The notes below the pieces were generated by a model. It was not told the origin of the DNA, made no database searches, and was given only the letters and a program-made list of their open reading frames with translations. A stretch of DNA of 13,915 nucleotides, taken from positions 1-13,915 of the forward strand of contig JAPUIL010000330.1 in assembly GCA_027297085.1 (NCBI GenBank), given 5' to 3'. The DNA is from Verrucomicrobiota bacterium (GTDB taxonomy: Bacteria; Verrucomicrobiota; Verrucomicrobiia; Opitutales; UBA2995). The translations under genes were made by a program, and so were the position numbers. Positions 13,451-13,915 of this stretch are shown piece after piece. The stretch's first letter is position 1, and each line of letters starts with the position of its first letter.

Positions 13451-13915
13451 ATGGCACAAAAACTCAAAACAGGTTTAGCTGTCATTGGCCTTTCCATTTT
13501 GGCCATCGTGGCGGTCGAGCTATTGGCGAGAGGGGTTTTCGTTGTCAGAGACGCCTTGTCCGAACCCGACCAGAGGGCCGAAGCTCCAGCATTTTCGGGG
13601 GCCGACTATGATGTCCGCGAGTGGTTTGAAGAAGACGGGCGCATCAGCAGCGCCTACCAACCCTACGTTGTCTGGCGCCCGCAACCGTTGCAGGGAAGAC
13701 TGATCAACATTGACCAGGAAGGCAATCGCTTTACTGCCTATAACTCTGCAAGTGAGGATAGGCTAAAGATTTGGATGCTCGGTGGATCAACTACGTGGGG
13801 CTTTGGAGTTCCCGACGATCAAACTGTTCCCAGTCAACTCTCTCGGCTCATCAACCAAACTTGGGGGCTAGATGCCCAAGTGCGCAACCTCGGGCAAAGG
13901 GGGTATGTCTCAACA
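13451..13915 (+). CDS. SGNH-hydrolase-like membrane protein (3' end outside window)
   Basis: The first 155 residues of a GDSL/SGNH-type protein. Residues about 8-25 (GLAVIGLSILAIVAVELL) form an N-terminal signal anchor, so the catalytic domain should face the outside. After a linker comes YVVWRPQPLQG (72-82), typical of polysaccharide-cluster SGNH proteins. Then comes block I, IWMLGGSTTWGFGVPDD (107-123), in which the Ser of GGST is the candidate nucleophile. VRNLGQRGYVS (144-154) carries the block II glycine before the window ends. Blocks III and V (Asn, Asp-x-x-His) are not in view. In carbamoyltransferase loci these proteins are thought to edit or acylate/deacylate the glycan, but the substrate is unproven. 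ATG 13451 has no strong ribosome-binding site. Confidence 0.87.
   Translation, partial: MAQKLKTGLAVIGLSILAIVAVELLARGVFVVRDALSEPDQRAEAPAFSGADYDVREWFEEDGRISSAYQPYVVWRPQPLQGRLINIDQEGNRFTAYNSASEDRLKIWMLGGSTTWGFGVPDDQTVPSQLSRLINQTWGLDAQVRNLGQRGYVST

Noticed and set aside
1..13915. CRISPR array, tRNA, rRNA, riboswitch, toxin-antitoxin or defence genes
   Set aside because: No regularly spaced repeats, no cloverleaf-like sequence ending in CCA, and no such protein motifs seen on either strand.

Overview
This window looks like part of a surface-polysaccharide (exopolysaccharide, capsule or O-antigen type) gene island from a bacterium of roughly 50% GC. Every gene that can be called is on the + strand. 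There are no rRNA, tRNA, ribosomal or other housekeeping genes to fix the lineage. The carbamoyltransferase / DUF5989 / SGNH module and the style of the glycosyltransferases suggest an environmental phylum such as Chloroflexota, Planctomycetota or Acidobacteriota, but that is only an impression.

Layout. Bases 1-857 hold the 3' part of an SDR sugar-nucleotide epimerase. Next is a capsule-polysaccharide-type protein that has lost its N-terminus (about 958-2007), preceded by the first codons of what may be another lost gene (876-944). An FkbM-type methyltransferase follows (2009-2878). From 2944 to 7174 there are three GT-A-fold glycosyltransferases (3106-4095, 4289-5155, 6254-7174) and a sulfotransferase (5240-6145), with gene debris between them. 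A second SDR epimerase (7362-8345) is bracketed by two copies of the 5' end of a GT-B (family 4) glycosyltransferase gene. The downstream copy continues as a frameshift-ridden pseudogene (8342 to about 9196). Then come a membrane-anchored beta-propeller protein of the GINT1 N-terminal family (9426-10427), a small membrane protein (10545-10877), a NodU/CmcH-type O-carbamoyltransferase (10896-12671), a gap containing IS110 debris and another gene tail, a DUF5989 small membrane protein (13152-13331), and the start of an SGNH-hydrolase-like membrane protein (13451 to the end).

How it fits together. The two epimerases would supply sugar nucleotides and the glycosyltransferases would assemble the glycan. 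Three intact enzymes would decorate it by O-methylation (FkbM), sulfation and carbamoylation. The module from 10545 to the end is the conserved carbamoyltransferase neighbourhood seen in many polysaccharide loci. No flippase, polymerase or chain-length regulator is visible, so those functions must lie elsewhere.

The striking feature is the amount of wreckage between intact genes: a 120-bp second copy of the small membrane-protein gene with an in-frame stop (2944-3102), a GT2 remnant overlapping the end of an intact GT2 gene (4073-4188), the twin GT4 5' ends (7301 and 8342), the six-times frameshifted GT4, and an IS110 transposase start joined directly to the tail of an unrelated gene (12904-13100). 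This points to an island remodelled repeatedly by gene-cassette gain, duplication and deletion. I did not find a convincing new defence, toxin or RNA system.
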